Source: UBA7446 sp038143535 (lineage in GTDB: Bacteria > Bacteroidota > Bacteroidia > Flavobacteriales > Flavobacteriaceae). Taken from it: a stretch of 64,000 nt of DNA. The translations under genes were made by a program, and so were the position numbers. The stretch's first letter is position 1, and each line of letters begins with the position of its first letter. Where the stretch lies: contig JAYQMD010000001.1 in the NCBI GenBank assembly GCA_038143535.1, positions 868,001-932,000 of the forward strand. The letters run 5' to 3'. The notes beneath the pieces were generated by a model. The model was not told the DNA's origin. It was given only the letters and a program-made list of their open reading frames with translations, and did no database searches. Of this stretch, positions 17,719 through 29,658 are shown one piece after another.

Positions 17719-17726
17719 TATTTTTG
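17719..17726 (+). promoter_or_regulatory. Predicted -7 box of the rlmD-like gene, leaderless geometry
   Basis: TATTTTTG, then CGCT, then ATG at 17731. A TTA at 17700-17702 with a 16-base spacer is a weak -33 candidate. The position argues against the in-frame GTG at 17716, which lies upstream of the box. Confidence 0.6.
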
Positions 17727-17730
17727 CGCT

Positions 17731-19143
17731 ATGCGAAGAAACAAACCACAGCCCCCTATCGAAAAATTAACCATAGACGGCATTGCCCAAAAAGGAAAAG
17801 GTGTCGGTCGTACTCCAGATGGCCAAGTGGTATTTGTAAAAGGTGCTATCCCTGGAGATATTGTAAGCGTTACGGTTCAAAAGAAAAGACGCCGCCACCT
17901 TGAGGGTAAGGTGTCCAATATCATTAAGGCCAGCCCAGACAGAATTGAAGCTGTTTGTGATCATTTTGGCGTGTGTGGTGGTTGCAGCTGGCAACATATG
18001 TCTTATGAAGCGCAATTGAGACACAAACAAACTGAGGTAAATGAAGCCTTGGCGCGCATCGGAGGTCTTGAAAACGTAAACTACGCACCCATCATCGGCT
18101 GTGAAGAAACCTTTGGCTACCGAAACAAGATGGAATTTAGCTTTTCTGCACGACGCTGGCTCAGTTTTGAAGAAATTAATGGAGACAATAAAATTGAAGA
18201 CCGCACGGCGCTTGGGTTTCATATTCCAGGAATGTGGGACAAGATTGTGGATATTGAACATTGCCATATCCAACCTGATTTACCCAATAAAATACGAAAC
18301 GAAATCAGAAATTATGCACGTGAGCATAAGCTAAGCTTTTACGATGCTAGAGAACAAGAGGGCTTTTTACGTTCATTAATGCTTCGCACAACACTTTCTG
18401 GTGAATTGATGGTCGTTATGCAGTTTTTCCACGAAGACAAAGCTGCACATACCGGCTTGTTGACCTACCTAAAAGAAACCTTCCCAGAAATCACCTCCTT
18501 GCAATACATCATCAACGAAAAGGGCAACGACACCATACACGATCAAGAGATACACTGCTTTAGTGGCACTGCCTATATTACAGAGAAGATGGGTGACTTA
18601 TCATTTCGCATCACACCAAAGGCCTTTTATCAAACCAATCCAGCGCAAGCAGAAGTTTTATATGCCAATGCCTTAGCGATGGCGCAGCTAAACCCCACAG
18701 ACGTGGTGTATGATTTGTATACTGGCTTGGGCACCATTGCACAATATGTGGCGCATGCTTGTAAAAAAGTAGTTGGCGTGGAGTCTGTTCCAGACGCTAT
18801 TGTGGCCGCAAAAGAAAATGCCAAGCGTAATAAAATTGACAACGCTACATTCAAAGTGGGCGATATGCGCAAGGTTTTTACCGATGATTTTGTCAAGCGA
18901 TACAAGACACCAGACGTAATTATCACCGATCCACCCCGAGATGGCATGCACAAGGATGTAATTGAACAATTACTTAAAGTAAGTCCTTCTAAAATACTGT
19001 ATATCAGCTGTAATCCTTCAACACAAGCGCGCGATTTAGCCATGCTAAAAGCTGCGTATAAGGTTGAACTCAGTCAAGCAGTTGATATGTTTCCGCATAC
19101 CCAGCACGTTGAAAATATTGTACTTTTGTCTAAGAGACCATGA
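17731..19143 (+). CDS. rlmD: 23S rRNA (uracil-C5)-methyltransferase, RlmD/TrmA family
   Basis: SAM-dependent RNA m5U methyltransferase of the RumA/TrmA family, 470 residues. Order: an N-terminal TRAM domain (IEKLTIDGIAQKGKGVGR, residues 10-65), an iron-sulphur cluster motif CDHFGVCGGC near residue 78, then HC in the central domain as a probable fourth ligand. The methyltransferase core carries YDLYTGLGTIAQYVA, VITDPPRDGMH and the catalytic-cysteine motif ISCNPSTQARDL. The likely target is U1939 of 23S rRNA, but family members differ (U747, tRNA U54), so position specificity is inferred. It is followed by a 4-base overlap with the DUF6452 gene. Confidence 0.9.
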   Translation: MRRNKPQPPIEKLTIDGIAQKGKGVGRTPDGQVVFVKGAIPGDIVSVTVQKKRRRHLEGKVSNIIKASPDRIEAVCDHFGVCGGCSWQHMSYEAQLRHKQTEVNEALARIGGLENVNYAPIIGCEETFGYRNKMEFSFSARRWLSFEEINGDNKIEDRTALGFHIPGMWDKIVDIEHCHIQPDLPNKIRNEIRNYAREHKLSFYDAREQEGFLRSLMLRTTLSGELMVVMQFFHEDKAAHTGLLTYLKETFPEITSLQYIINEKGNDTIHDQEIHCFSGTAYITEKMGDLSFRITPKAFYQTNPAQAEVLYANALAMAQLNPTDVVYDLYTGLGTIAQYVAHACKKVVGVESVPDAIVAAKENAKRNKIDNATFKVGDMRKVFTDDFVKRYKTPDVIITDPPRDGMHKDVIEQLLKVSPSKILYISCNPSTQARDLAMLKAAYKVELSQAVDMFPHTQHVENIVLLSKRP

Positions 19144-19613
19144 AGAAGCTTTTAACACTTATTGCTGTAGTATTGCTAAGCCTTACCGCGTGTGAACCTG
19201 ACGACATCTGTCTTGAAGATAAGCCAGGAACACCTAAATTGATTGTGGTGTTTTATGATAAGAATCAAACCGATACCAAGAAATCAGTAACTGATTTACA
19301 GGTTAAAGGCGTGGATATGGAGGGAATATTATACAACGCCACGACAGACTCCATTGCCCTTCCACTAAAGACCCTTGCCGGCAACACTTCTTTTTCGTTA
19401 ACTACGACGCAAAATGGCAATGCGGCTGAAGACATTATTACGTTTAATTACGACCCAGAAGATCAATTTATAAGTCGTGCTTGTGGGTACAAAACTATTT
19501 TTACTAATTTGACATTTTCAACAGGGAATCCATTAAATTTCATAAGCAAAATAGAAAAACTAACTAACTCAATTTCAGATAATAACAATATCCATGTTAA
19601 AATATTACATTAA
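19140..19613 (+). CDS. DUF6452 family lipoprotein
   Basis: A 157-residue putative lipoprotein. The signal peptide MKKLLTLIAVVLLSLTAC ends with lipobox LTAC, followed by EPDDICLEDKPGTPKLIVVFYD, the hallmark start of the flavobacterial DUF6452 family. The rest is predicted beta-rich. The function is unknown, but its constant position after an rlmD-type gene and before DUF6048 suggests the two form a surface module. It overlaps both neighbours (4 and 20 bases). Confidence 0.82.
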   Translation: MKKLLTLIAVVLLSLTACEPDDICLEDKPGTPKLIVVFYDKNQTDTKKSVTDLQVKGVDMEGILYNATTDSIALPLKTLAGNTSFSLTTTQNGNAAEDIITFNYDPEDQFISRACGYKTIFTNLTFSTGNPLNFISKIEKLTNSISDNNNIHVKILH

Positions 19614-20292
19614 TTTTTTGACATTATTTATTTTTACGTCTGTTTTGTCTCAAACGGAGGTTAAAAAGGATAGTTTGTCCAATGAATTGCGCTACGGTTT
19701 GCGGGTTGGAATTGACATCAGCAAACCCATTCGAATGCTGATAGAACCCGGCTACAAAGGACTGGAATTGGTAGGGGATTATAGACTCACAAGAAACTTG
19801 TATATAGCGGGTGAAATAGGCAATGAAACCAAAAATGTAAACAAAGATGGTGTACATTTTGAAACGGCTGGCTCTTACCTAAAGCTTGGTATCGACTACA
19901 ATGTTTATGACAATTGGCGCGGTATGGACAACCTTATTGTTGTTGGGTTTCGATATGGCATCAGTCAACACAAGCAAACATTGCTGGGATATAATCGCCT
20001 TATAGGTGACAAGTATTGGGGAGAAAACAACCGAGTAAACCTGAGTACACCCACAACTTACGAAGGTCTAAACGGCAATTGGATTGAACTGCACCTAGGA
20101 TTTAAAGCAGAATTACTGCGGAATTTCTATATGGGTATAAGCATGCAAATGCACCTCTTGCTTTCTGACAAAGACCCAGCTAACTTCGAAAATTTATTTA
20201 TTCCGGGGTTTAATAAGGTACTGACCAACAACCCTTACGGCGCAGGAATAAACTATACTATCAGCTACCAGTTGCCTATCTACAAGAAGTAA
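19594..20292 (+). CDS. DUF6048 family protein, probable outer-membrane beta-barrel
   Basis: A 232-residue exported protein with N-terminal signal YYINFLTLFIFTSVLS followed by a mature start QTEVKKDSLSNEL. Alternating strands such as LRYGLRVGIDISKPIRML, LELVGDYRLTRNLYIAGEIG and YLKLGIDYNVYDNWRG, and the terminal GAGINYTISYQLPIYKK, look like a small outer-membrane barrel. It matches the DUF6048 family found with DUF6452. It begins 20 bases before the end of the DUF6452 gene. Its stop abuts the stop of the convergent 72-residue gene. Confidence 0.8.
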   Translation: MLKYYINFLTLFIFTSVLSQTEVKKDSLSNELRYGLRVGIDISKPIRMLIEPGYKGLELVGDYRLTRNLYIAGEIGNETKNVNKDGVHFETAGSYLKLGIDYNVYDNWRGMDNLIVVGFRYGISQHKQTLLGYNRLIGDKYWGENNRVNLSTPTTYEGLNGNWIELHLGFKAELLRNFYMGISMQMHLLLSDKDPANFENLFIPGFNKVLTNNPYGAGINYTISYQLPIYKK

Positions 20293-20511
20293 TCAACACT
20301 TATGAGGCGATTTTCGCCAAGGGAACTTTACCCACAAGACTTCTTTTTTGACCAAAAATTTAGGTGCACTCAAACTGGCCAATATTGCTGCCATAAGCAT
20401 TACCAACAGATAAGGTAAGCCCATCAGCAACAGCAAAACAAAGCGATAAAGAACAAACAATGCTGCGAAGCACAACAGGTTTAGTAAGAAAGCTTTTGTC
20501 TTTGCGGGCAT
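20293..20511 (-). CDS. Small hydrophobic membrane protein, function unknown
   Basis: A 72-residue protein with two hydrophobic segments (about residues 8-30 and 33-48) and a basic C-terminus (KKEVLWVKFPWRKSPHKC). Its start overlaps the stop of the THUMP methyltransferase gene (TAATG), which supports real translation. I do not recognise a family. Confidence 0.6.
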   Translation of the reverse strand: MPAKTKAFLLNLLCFAALFVLYRFVLLLLMGLPYLLVMLMAAILASLSAPKFLVKKEVLWVKFPWRKSPHKC

Positions 20512-21689
20512 TACTGAGTTTTACTTTTATGAACCTTCTTAGTGCCGCTGTATATTTCGTACTTCACAAACTTACTTTCCAGTTTGCCGTTAAATACCTT
20601 AATACGCCTTGAAGGTCTTAACCCAACATGTTTTAAGGCTTCCATATTGGCGGTAATAAACCACGCTTGCGTTCCAGCATAGGATTGTTTTAGGGTATCC
20701 CCTATACGGCTGTAAAAGACATCTATATCGATGGGTAGCCGCTCACCATAAGGCGGGTTAAATACTATATGTAGCGATTTGTCTGGGTCTAATTTTTCAG
20801 TTCTAAAAAAGTCTTCTCTTTCAATTTTAATAAAATCGTCCAAGTTGGCATTGCTGATATTTTGTTCTGCTTTTCGAATGGCAGAGGGTGCTTTATCATA
20901 ACCTGTTATGTTGTGGAAAAACGATCTTGTTTTGTTAAGCGACGACACTTCTATTTTTTCATAGAGGTCGTTATCCCAATCTGACCACTTTTGAAAGGCA
21001 AATGCTTTACGATTTAAATTGGGTGGAATATTACACGCTATCATGGCTGCTTCTATCAGTAACGTTCCACTTCCACACATCGGGTCGAGGAAGTCGGTAT
21101 CGCCACGCCAACCTGAAAGCATCAGTATGCCGGCTGCTAATACCTCGTTTATGGGAGCAATGTTGGTAGCAGAGCGGTAACCACGCTGGTGTAAGGAAGT
21201 ACCTGAACTGTCTAGGGAAACCTCTACTATCCTATCGGTAACGTATAAATGAATGCTAAAATCAGGGAAATCCTTGTCTACATTTGGCCGTGAGCCCACT
21301 CGGCTACGGAATCGGTCTACCAATCCGTCTTTTGCTTTTAGTGCCACATACATGCTGTTTTGCGGGTCGCTTGTCATTACGGTAGCACGAATGGCAAAGG
21401 TGTTGTTTTCATCCATGATATCTTCCCAAGCAATCCCGTGCATGACCTGATAGACTTCATCGATTTTGGAGAAATTACTTCTGTAGATGGGTTTTAGAAT
21501 GCGCAAGGCGGTGCGTAAACACAAATTTGCTTTGTACATAAAGCCAGTATCGCCCACAAACTGGACATTACGCACACCAATCTTAACAGCTTGTGCGCCC
21601 AAGGTTTTTAACTCTTGTGCCAATATCTCTTCCAAGCCAAATAAGGTTTTGGCCACCATAGGAAACAATCCCGAATCGCTTTTGATCAT
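20511..21689 (-). CDS. THUMP-domain class I SAM-dependent RNA methyltransferase (RlmL N-terminal-like)
   Basis: A 392-residue RNA N2-guanine methyltransferase of the COG0116 family. The N-terminal ferredoxin/THUMP region (residues 1-165, FPMVAKTLFGLEEILAQEL at the start) binds RNA. The Rossmann core has FLDPMCGSGTLLIEAAMIA (motif I) and HIVFNPPYGERLP (the NPPY catalytic motif). By homology to RlmL/RlmK it probably modifies 23S rRNA (G2445-type), but it lacks the RlmK half. The gene starts 119 bases from the divergent methyltransferase gene. It is cotranscribed with the 72-residue membrane protein. Confidence 0.9.
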   Translation of the reverse strand: MIKSDSGLFPMVAKTLFGLEEILAQELKTLGAQAVKIGVRNVQFVGDTGFMYKANLCLRTALRILKPIYRSNFSKIDEVYQVMHGIAWEDIMDENNTFAIRATVMTSDPQNSMYVALKAKDGLVDRFRSRVGSRPNVDKDFPDFSIHLYVTDRIVEVSLDSSGTSLHQRGYRSATNIAPINEVLAAGILMLSGWRGDTDFLDPMCGSGTLLIEAAMIACNIPPNLNRKAFAFQKWSDWDNDLYEKIEVSSLNKTRSFFHNITGYDKAPSAIRKAEQNISNANLDDFIKIEREDFFRTEKLDPDKSLHIVFNPPYGERLPIDIDVFYSRIGDTLKQSYAGTQAWFITANMEALKHVGLRPSRRIKVFNGKLESKFVKYEIYSGTKKVHKSKTQ

Positions 21690-21776
21690 ATGCCTAAGTT
21701 TAGGTTAACTAATTGATTTTTAATCATTTCCGTTGCTGCAAAATTTACAGCTATCGTATAAATCTCATTTTACAAG

Positions 21777-21804
21777 TTGATGGGGCTAAAATAGTTTAAA
21801 TTTG
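21777..21804 (+). promoter_or_regulatory. Predicted promoter of the 21809 methyltransferase, leaderless geometry
   Basis: TTG at 21777-21779, a 17-base spacer, TAAATTTG at 21797-21804, then CAGC and ATG. Both boxes match the Bacteroidetes consensus and the start codon sits where transcription should begin. Confidence 0.78.
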
Positions 21805-21808
21805 CAGC

Positions 21809-22552
21809 ATGACAGAAGATAATCCTGCTTGGTATCAGACTTGGTTTGACACGCCTTATTACCACATATTATATCAAGACAGAGACATTGCTGAGGCAAC
21901 ACTTTTCTTGCAAAATCTACTTGCTTACCTAAAGCTAGAACAGCATCAAAGCATTTTAGATGTCGCTTGCGGTAAAGGTAGGCATGCTTTATACTTGGCT
22001 TCGCAAGGTTTTCAAGTAACGGGAATTGACCTAAGTCCTAACAGCATTTCTTTTGCACAAAAAGAAGCTGAATCCAAAAGTTTAGAGGTCGAGTTATACG
22101 TACACGATATGCGAACACCGGTACACAAGCAAGCCGCGGTAGTGTTAAATCTATTTACTAGTATTGGCTATTTCGAAGATAAAAACGACAACCAGAAGGC
22201 CATACAGGCTTTCTACGACAGTACAACAGCTGGTGGCTATGTCGTTATTGATTTTCTACACGCACCAAGGGTAAAACAAGGCCTATTGGCAGATGAGGTA
22301 GTTACCAAAGGTGGTATACAGTTTACATTAAAACGTACTTTTGAAGCGGGATGGATACAAAAAGACATTTCATTTAACGCTAATGGCGTATACCATGGGT
22401 TTCAAGAACGGGTAGCGGCACTTGAACATGCCGATTTTAAGCAAATGCTTGAGGTGGCTGGTTTTAACGTTCAAGACGTATTTGGCGATTATACTTTAAC
22501 ACCATTTGAGGCAGAAACCGCAGAACGTTTAATTTTGGTAGCAAGAAAATGA
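21809..22552 (+). CDS. Class I SAM-dependent methyltransferase
   Basis: A 247-residue methyltransferase. Motif I is ILDVACGKGRHALYLASQGF near residue 50, then VTGIDLSPNSI (motif II acidic residue binding the ribose) and AAVVLNLFTSIGYF. The N-terminus WYQTWFDTPYYHILYQDRD is typical of a conserved small-molecule methyltransferase group in flavobacteria. The substrate cannot be deduced. The gene overlaps the ZIP transporter by four bases (ATGA) in a two-gene operon. Confidence 0.88.
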   Translation: MTEDNPAWYQTWFDTPYYHILYQDRDIAEATLFLQNLLAYLKLEQHQSILDVACGKGRHALYLASQGFQVTGIDLSPNSISFAQKEAESKSLEVELYVHDMRTPVHKQAAVVLNLFTSIGYFEDKNDNQKAIQAFYDSTTAGGYVVIDFLHAPRVKQGLLADEVVTKGGIQFTLKRTFEAGWIQKDISFNANGVYHGFQERVAALEHADFKQMLEVAGFNVQDVFGDYTLTPFEAETAERLILVARK

Positions 22553-23217
22553 ATTATATTCTTCCTTTTTTAGCAGTTGCGCTAGGTGCATTATTTGTGT
22601 TGATAGGAAAATCCAAACTAAAAAAACAATTGCCCTTGCTGTTGGCGTTCAGTGGTGCCTTTCTGCTGGCGACTACCATCACGGCTCTATTTCCAGAATT
22701 ATTTGCACATGGAAATAGCCACATCAGTTATTGGGTGTTGGCGGGTATCGTGGTACAAATAGCCTTAGAAAACCTTACCAAGGGTGCTGAGCACGGACAT
22801 ATTCATACGCATGGTAATTTCAACTTACCTTGGGCCTTGGTTATTGGTTTATCGCTACATGCCTTTATCGAGGGTTTTCCCATTGCGCAACACCAAGAGT
22901 TGCTTTGGGCGGTTGCCATTCACAAATTGCCCATAGCCATGCTTCTTGTAGTCGCATTATGGCAAAGTAAATCTTCTTTGAGACGCAAATTTTTAATACT
23001 CATTGTTTTTGGTTTGATGACACCGTTGGGAAGTTTTTGTAATGTAACTATTCCAGTGCTGCAACCCCATGCACTTAACATTACAGCACTTGTTGCAGGA
23101 GTAATGCTGCATATTTCTACAACCATACTTTTTGAGAGCGCTGAAAACCATAAGCTCAAGCTGTCCAAAGTACTGGCAATCTTCTTTGGCCTGGGTTTGG
23201 CTGCTCTATTGCATTAA
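22549..23217 (+). CDS. ZIP family metal transporter
   Basis: A 222-residue integral membrane protein with about seven hydrophobic segments. The ZIP metal-binding helices carry GLSLHAFIEGFPIAQ (H-x3-E-G) and AVAIHKLPIAM (H-K). A histidine-rich loop (EHGHIHTHGN) precedes helix 4, as in many zinc importers. It probably brings in zinc or another divalent metal. Length is at the lower end for the family, but all key helices are present. It is translationally coupled to the methyltransferase upstream. The rRNA operon is convergent downstream. Confidence 0.85.
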   Translation: MNYILPFLAVALGALFVLIGKSKLKKQLPLLLAFSGAFLLATTITALFPELFAHGNSHISYWVLAGIVVQIALENLTKGAEHGHIHTHGNFNLPWALVIGLSLHAFIEGFPIAQHQELLWAVAIHKLPIAMLLVVALWQSKSSLRRKFLILIVFGLMTPLGSFCNVTIPVLQPHALNITALVAGVMLHISTTILFESAENHKLKLSKVLAIFFGLGLAALLH

Positions 23218-23322
23218 AGCTGAGGTGTAACATTTGTGGAGATCATACGTTATTCCTGTATGACCTCAAATCAAGCTATGTCAAATCGCTTAAATTCAGT
23301 AACATTCATTATAGAGCATAAA

Positions 23323-23350
23323 AATACCCCGTAAGAAACTTAGAGGGTTT
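23323..23350 (-). terminator. Decayed copy of the rRNA operon terminator
   Basis: On the minus strand an imperfect hairpin: AAACCCTCTAAG, loop TTT, CTTACGGGGTATTT. It has one C-C and one A-A mismatch relative to the intact terminator at 23466-23497. It is the distal half of a tandem duplication that also holds a degenerate 5S copy. Confidence 0.6.
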
Positions 23351-23360
23351 TAAATAAGAA

Positions 23361-23444
23361 GGCGACGACATACGCTTCCTCCTTGGCGGACAGTACAATC
23401 TGCGCCAATTGGCTTATCTACCTCAGGCGGATTGAGATGGGAAC
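23361..23444 (-). pseudogene. Degenerate partial second 5S rRNA copy
   Basis: This segment begins with the same 13 bases as the true 5S 3' end (GGCGACGACATAC on the plus strand). It retains CAGTAC-ATCTGCGC, TTGGCTTA and GAGATGGGAA in the right order. The loops and helix strands between them have diverged, and similarity stops after GAGATGGGAA, so the 5' third of the 5S is lost. It is offset from the real 5S by 148 bases and is also followed (minus direction) by a terminator. It lies beyond the intact terminator, so it is probably not transcribed efficiently. Confidence 0.75.
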
Positions 23445-23465
23445 ATAAATAATCAAAAAAAGACA

Positions 23466-23497
23466 TAAAAAAAACCCCTAAGAAAACTTAGAGGTTT
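23466..23497 (-). terminator. Rho-independent terminator of the rRNA operon
   Basis: On the minus strand: AAACCTCTAAG, loop TTTT, CTTAGGGGTTT, an 11-bp stem with one G-U pair, then a run of T. It lies directly after 5S rRNA. Confidence 0.85.
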
Positions 23498-23507
23498 TTA
23501 AATAAGA

Positions 23508-23611
23508 AGGCGACGACATACTCTCCCACCAGTGGCAGTACCATCTGCGCTATTGGGCTTAACTTCTCTGTTCGAGATGGGAAGAGGTGAGCCCCAATGC
23601 AATAGTCACCT
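23508..23611 (-). rRNA. rrf: 5S ribosomal RNA
   Basis: On the minus strand it starts GGTGACTATTGCATTGGGGC and ends GGAGAGTATGTCGTCGCC. The internal CCCATCTCGAACAGAGAAGT and AGCGCAGATGGTACTG match bacterial 5S. The ends pair (GGTGAC with GTCGCC) to form helix I. It is the last gene of the operon; ends are accurate to a few bases. Confidence 0.93.
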
Positions 23612-23751
23612 TAACGGTTTACACGCTAATTCAAAGTGAAGACGTGTATCGCAGTAGTTGGGGTACAACAAACTGCGCAATACAATCATATTGAGAATAA
23701 AAAATAGATAGCTAGCAATTGATAATAACAACAAAAAAGAAAAGGTTGTTA

Positions 23752-26549
<2,798 letters not shown>

Positions 26550-26814
26550 TAACGATTATTTCTTTAAATTGTAATTACTATTGCTCGTACATTATTTTAA
26601 ATCAAAGATTTAGAATAATATACCTTATTGTATATCACCCATAGTCGGCTCGACTTTGGGGATACACTATTTTTATGTATCTATTCATGAAAAAAATACT
26701 ATTGTATTTTTATTCATTCTCAATATGTCAAAGAACATGTTACGAGTCGCCAATGACAAATAATCAGGAAACTCTATGCAATGGATGAGAATAAAATCTC
26801 AAGGCATTGCCTTG

Positions 26815-26888
26815 TGGAGAATATCGGAGTCGAACCGATGACCTCTTGAATGCAAATCAAGTGCTCTAGCCAGCTGAGCTAATCCCCC
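26815..26888 (-). tRNA. tRNA-Ala (anticodon TGC)
   Basis: 74 nt in the 16S-23S spacer. Minus-strand acceptor GGGGGAT pairs with ATTCTCC plus discriminator A. The anticodon arm CTTGA-TTTGCAT-TCAAG gives TGC. The T arm is CATCGG-TTCGACT-CCGAT. The CCA end is not encoded. Confidence 0.95.
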
Positions 26889-26993
26889 ATGTTGCGGTTT
26901 GTCCGGTGTAGACCGTTCGGCAGCAACCGGTGTAGAAGACTCAACTTCTAAAAAACCTCAATGTTATAGATCATATGATGCAAGCATCATTAG

Positions 26994-27067
26994 TAGTCTC
27001 GGGCAGGCTCGAACTGCCGACCTCTACATTATCAGTGTAGCGCTCTAACCAGCTGAGCTACGAGACT
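26994..27067 (-). tRNA. tRNA-Ile (anticodon GAT)
   Basis: 74 nt in the 16S-23S spacer. Acceptor AGTCTCG pairs with CGAGACT plus discriminator A. The anticodon arm CTACA-CTGATAA-TGTAG gives GAT. The T arm is GGCAG-TTCGAGC-CTGCC. The CCA end is not encoded. Confidence 0.95.
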
Positions 27068-27170
27068 TCAATTATTATTAAGATGACAGCAAGCAAAACG
27101 CATCAAGGAAATAGCTTGTCAGAATTTTTGTCGTCTTTCCAATTTATTTGCAAGCAAACAAATTTCTCTA

Positions 27171-28695
<1,525 letters not shown>

Positions 28696-28772
28696 TATAA
28701 CTTTAAATAAAATTAACAACAAAAAAATTGACAAATTAGAGCTGTCTCATGATTGTTTTACTATTCGTATTT

Positions 28773-28792
28773 TTAATCGCAATTGCGATTAA
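28773..28792. repeat. 20-bp perfect palindrome in the 16S leader
   Basis: TTAATCGCAATTGCGATTAA lies between the predicted rRNA promoter and the 16S 5' end. It could be a leader-RNA hairpin or a protein site. Confidence 0.6.
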
Positions 28793-28854
28793 TACGCGCT
28801 GTCATTCTCAATAATTCAATGAACTTTTAAATACGCTCTTTTTGAAAGCGGTTG

Positions 28855-28884
28855 CAAATATACGCTGCTTTTCGGTTTACACAA
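28855..28884 (-). promoter_or_regulatory. Predicted rRNA operon promoter
   Basis: On the minus strand: TTG (complement of 28882-28884), a 19-base spacer and TATATTTG (complement of 28855-28862). This matches both Bacteroidetes boxes and would start transcription near 28850, about 155 bases before 16S. A second TAAATTTG (complement of 28950-28957) further upstream lacks a clear -33 box. Confidence 0.75.
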
Positions 28885-28925
28885 CCCCACATTGAAAAAA
28901 AAATTAAAATTCTTTTTTGAGTGTA

Positions 28926-28949
28926 GTTCGCAGCTTTTTTTGCGAACTG
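28926..28949. repeat. Hairpin between the DUF4294 gene and the rRNA promoter
   Basis: AGTTCGCA, an 8-base loop rich in T, then TGCGAACT: a perfect 8-bp stem. It may separate the DUF4294 transcript from the rRNA operon on the same strand. No strong T-run follows in the minus direction, so terminator function is uncertain. Confidence 0.45.
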
Positions 28950-28984
28950 CAAATTTACAACCCTTTTATACTCACTGACTAAAT

Positions 28985-29590
28985 TTATTTACTTTTTTTA
29001 TCTCCGGGTTTTAACACACCTTCAGCAAAGGCTTTTTGTAGTATATATTCTATTAACGCATCTTCCTCAACCTCAGTAGGATTATAGGCAATTTTCAAAT
29101 TTATATCAAACATTTTTGCCGTGGTTTGATAGATAAAAGCACGCCATCCATTGAGTAGTTTTTTTATCAATGCGTGGGCAGTAAAACCCGTTTCCCTGTG
29201 AATTAGCTTGATTAAAATTCGTCCTTCCGAACGCGTGAGCTTCTTCAATTCGTCCTTAAATTCAACATTTAAGTAACGCTCAACTTGTTTTACATAGCGT
29301 TTTTTGGCGCGTTTGCGTTTGATATTGGCCAGTCGTTGGTTCAAAACTGTCAGGCGTTCTGCTGCAAGTTGGGCATAAGGATAGACTTTGATGGTGCGTC
29401 TTTGCAACAGATAATAAGTAACATAGTCGTCATAACTTTTAAATTTAATGCTTGGAAGCACAACAACTTCACTTAAATCAACATAGGGATTGGTCAACGT
29501 ATCGCCCGCTACTATGTATATAGGCTGCTTTTGCTGTCCGTATAGACTGCAAGCCAACATTATAACGCCTATGTACACGAGTTTGTTCAT
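28985..29590 (-). CDS. DUF4294 family exported protein
   Basis: A 201-residue protein with signal peptide MNKLVYIGVIMLACSLYGQ (cleavage after the Gln/Tyr-Gly region). A DUF4294 domain follows: LSEVVVLPSIKFKSYDDYVTYYLL, then VYPYAQLAAERL and a basic helical stretch NIKRKRAKKRYVKQVERYL. The C-terminal half contains GRILIKLIHRETGFTAH and LLNGWRAFIYQTTAKMFDINLK, typical of the family. It is found across Flavobacteriia and its function is unknown. It is transcribed towards the rRNA operon on the same strand and is divergent from the M42 peptidase. Confidence 0.88.
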   Translation of the reverse strand: MNKLVYIGVIMLACSLYGQQKQPIYIVAGDTLTNPYVDLSEVVVLPSIKFKSYDDYVTYYLLQRRTIKVYPYAQLAAERLTVLNQRLANIKRKRAKKRYVKQVERYLNVEFKDELKKLTRSEGRILIKLIHRETGFTAHALIKKLLNGWRAFIYQTTAKMFDINLKIAYNPTEVEEDALIEYILQKAFAEGVLKPGDKKSK

Positions 29591-29595
29591 GAATT

Positions 29596-29603
29596 CAAAT
29601 GTA
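29596..29603 (-). promoter_or_regulatory. Predicted -7 box of the DUF4294 gene
   Basis: TACATTTG on the minus strand, five bases before the ATG at 29590, close to leaderless geometry. No clear TTG at the expected distance. Confidence 0.5.
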
Positions 29604-29658
29604 ATAAGATTGTTTTACCTATATGTTGTAATTTAGCACGATTAATCAAACAACCGCA

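Noticed and set aside
28926..28949. Hairpin as the terminator of the DUF4294 gene
   Set aside because: The stem is good but on the minus strand it is followed by ACACTCAAAA rather than a T-run, so it is reported only as a repeat.
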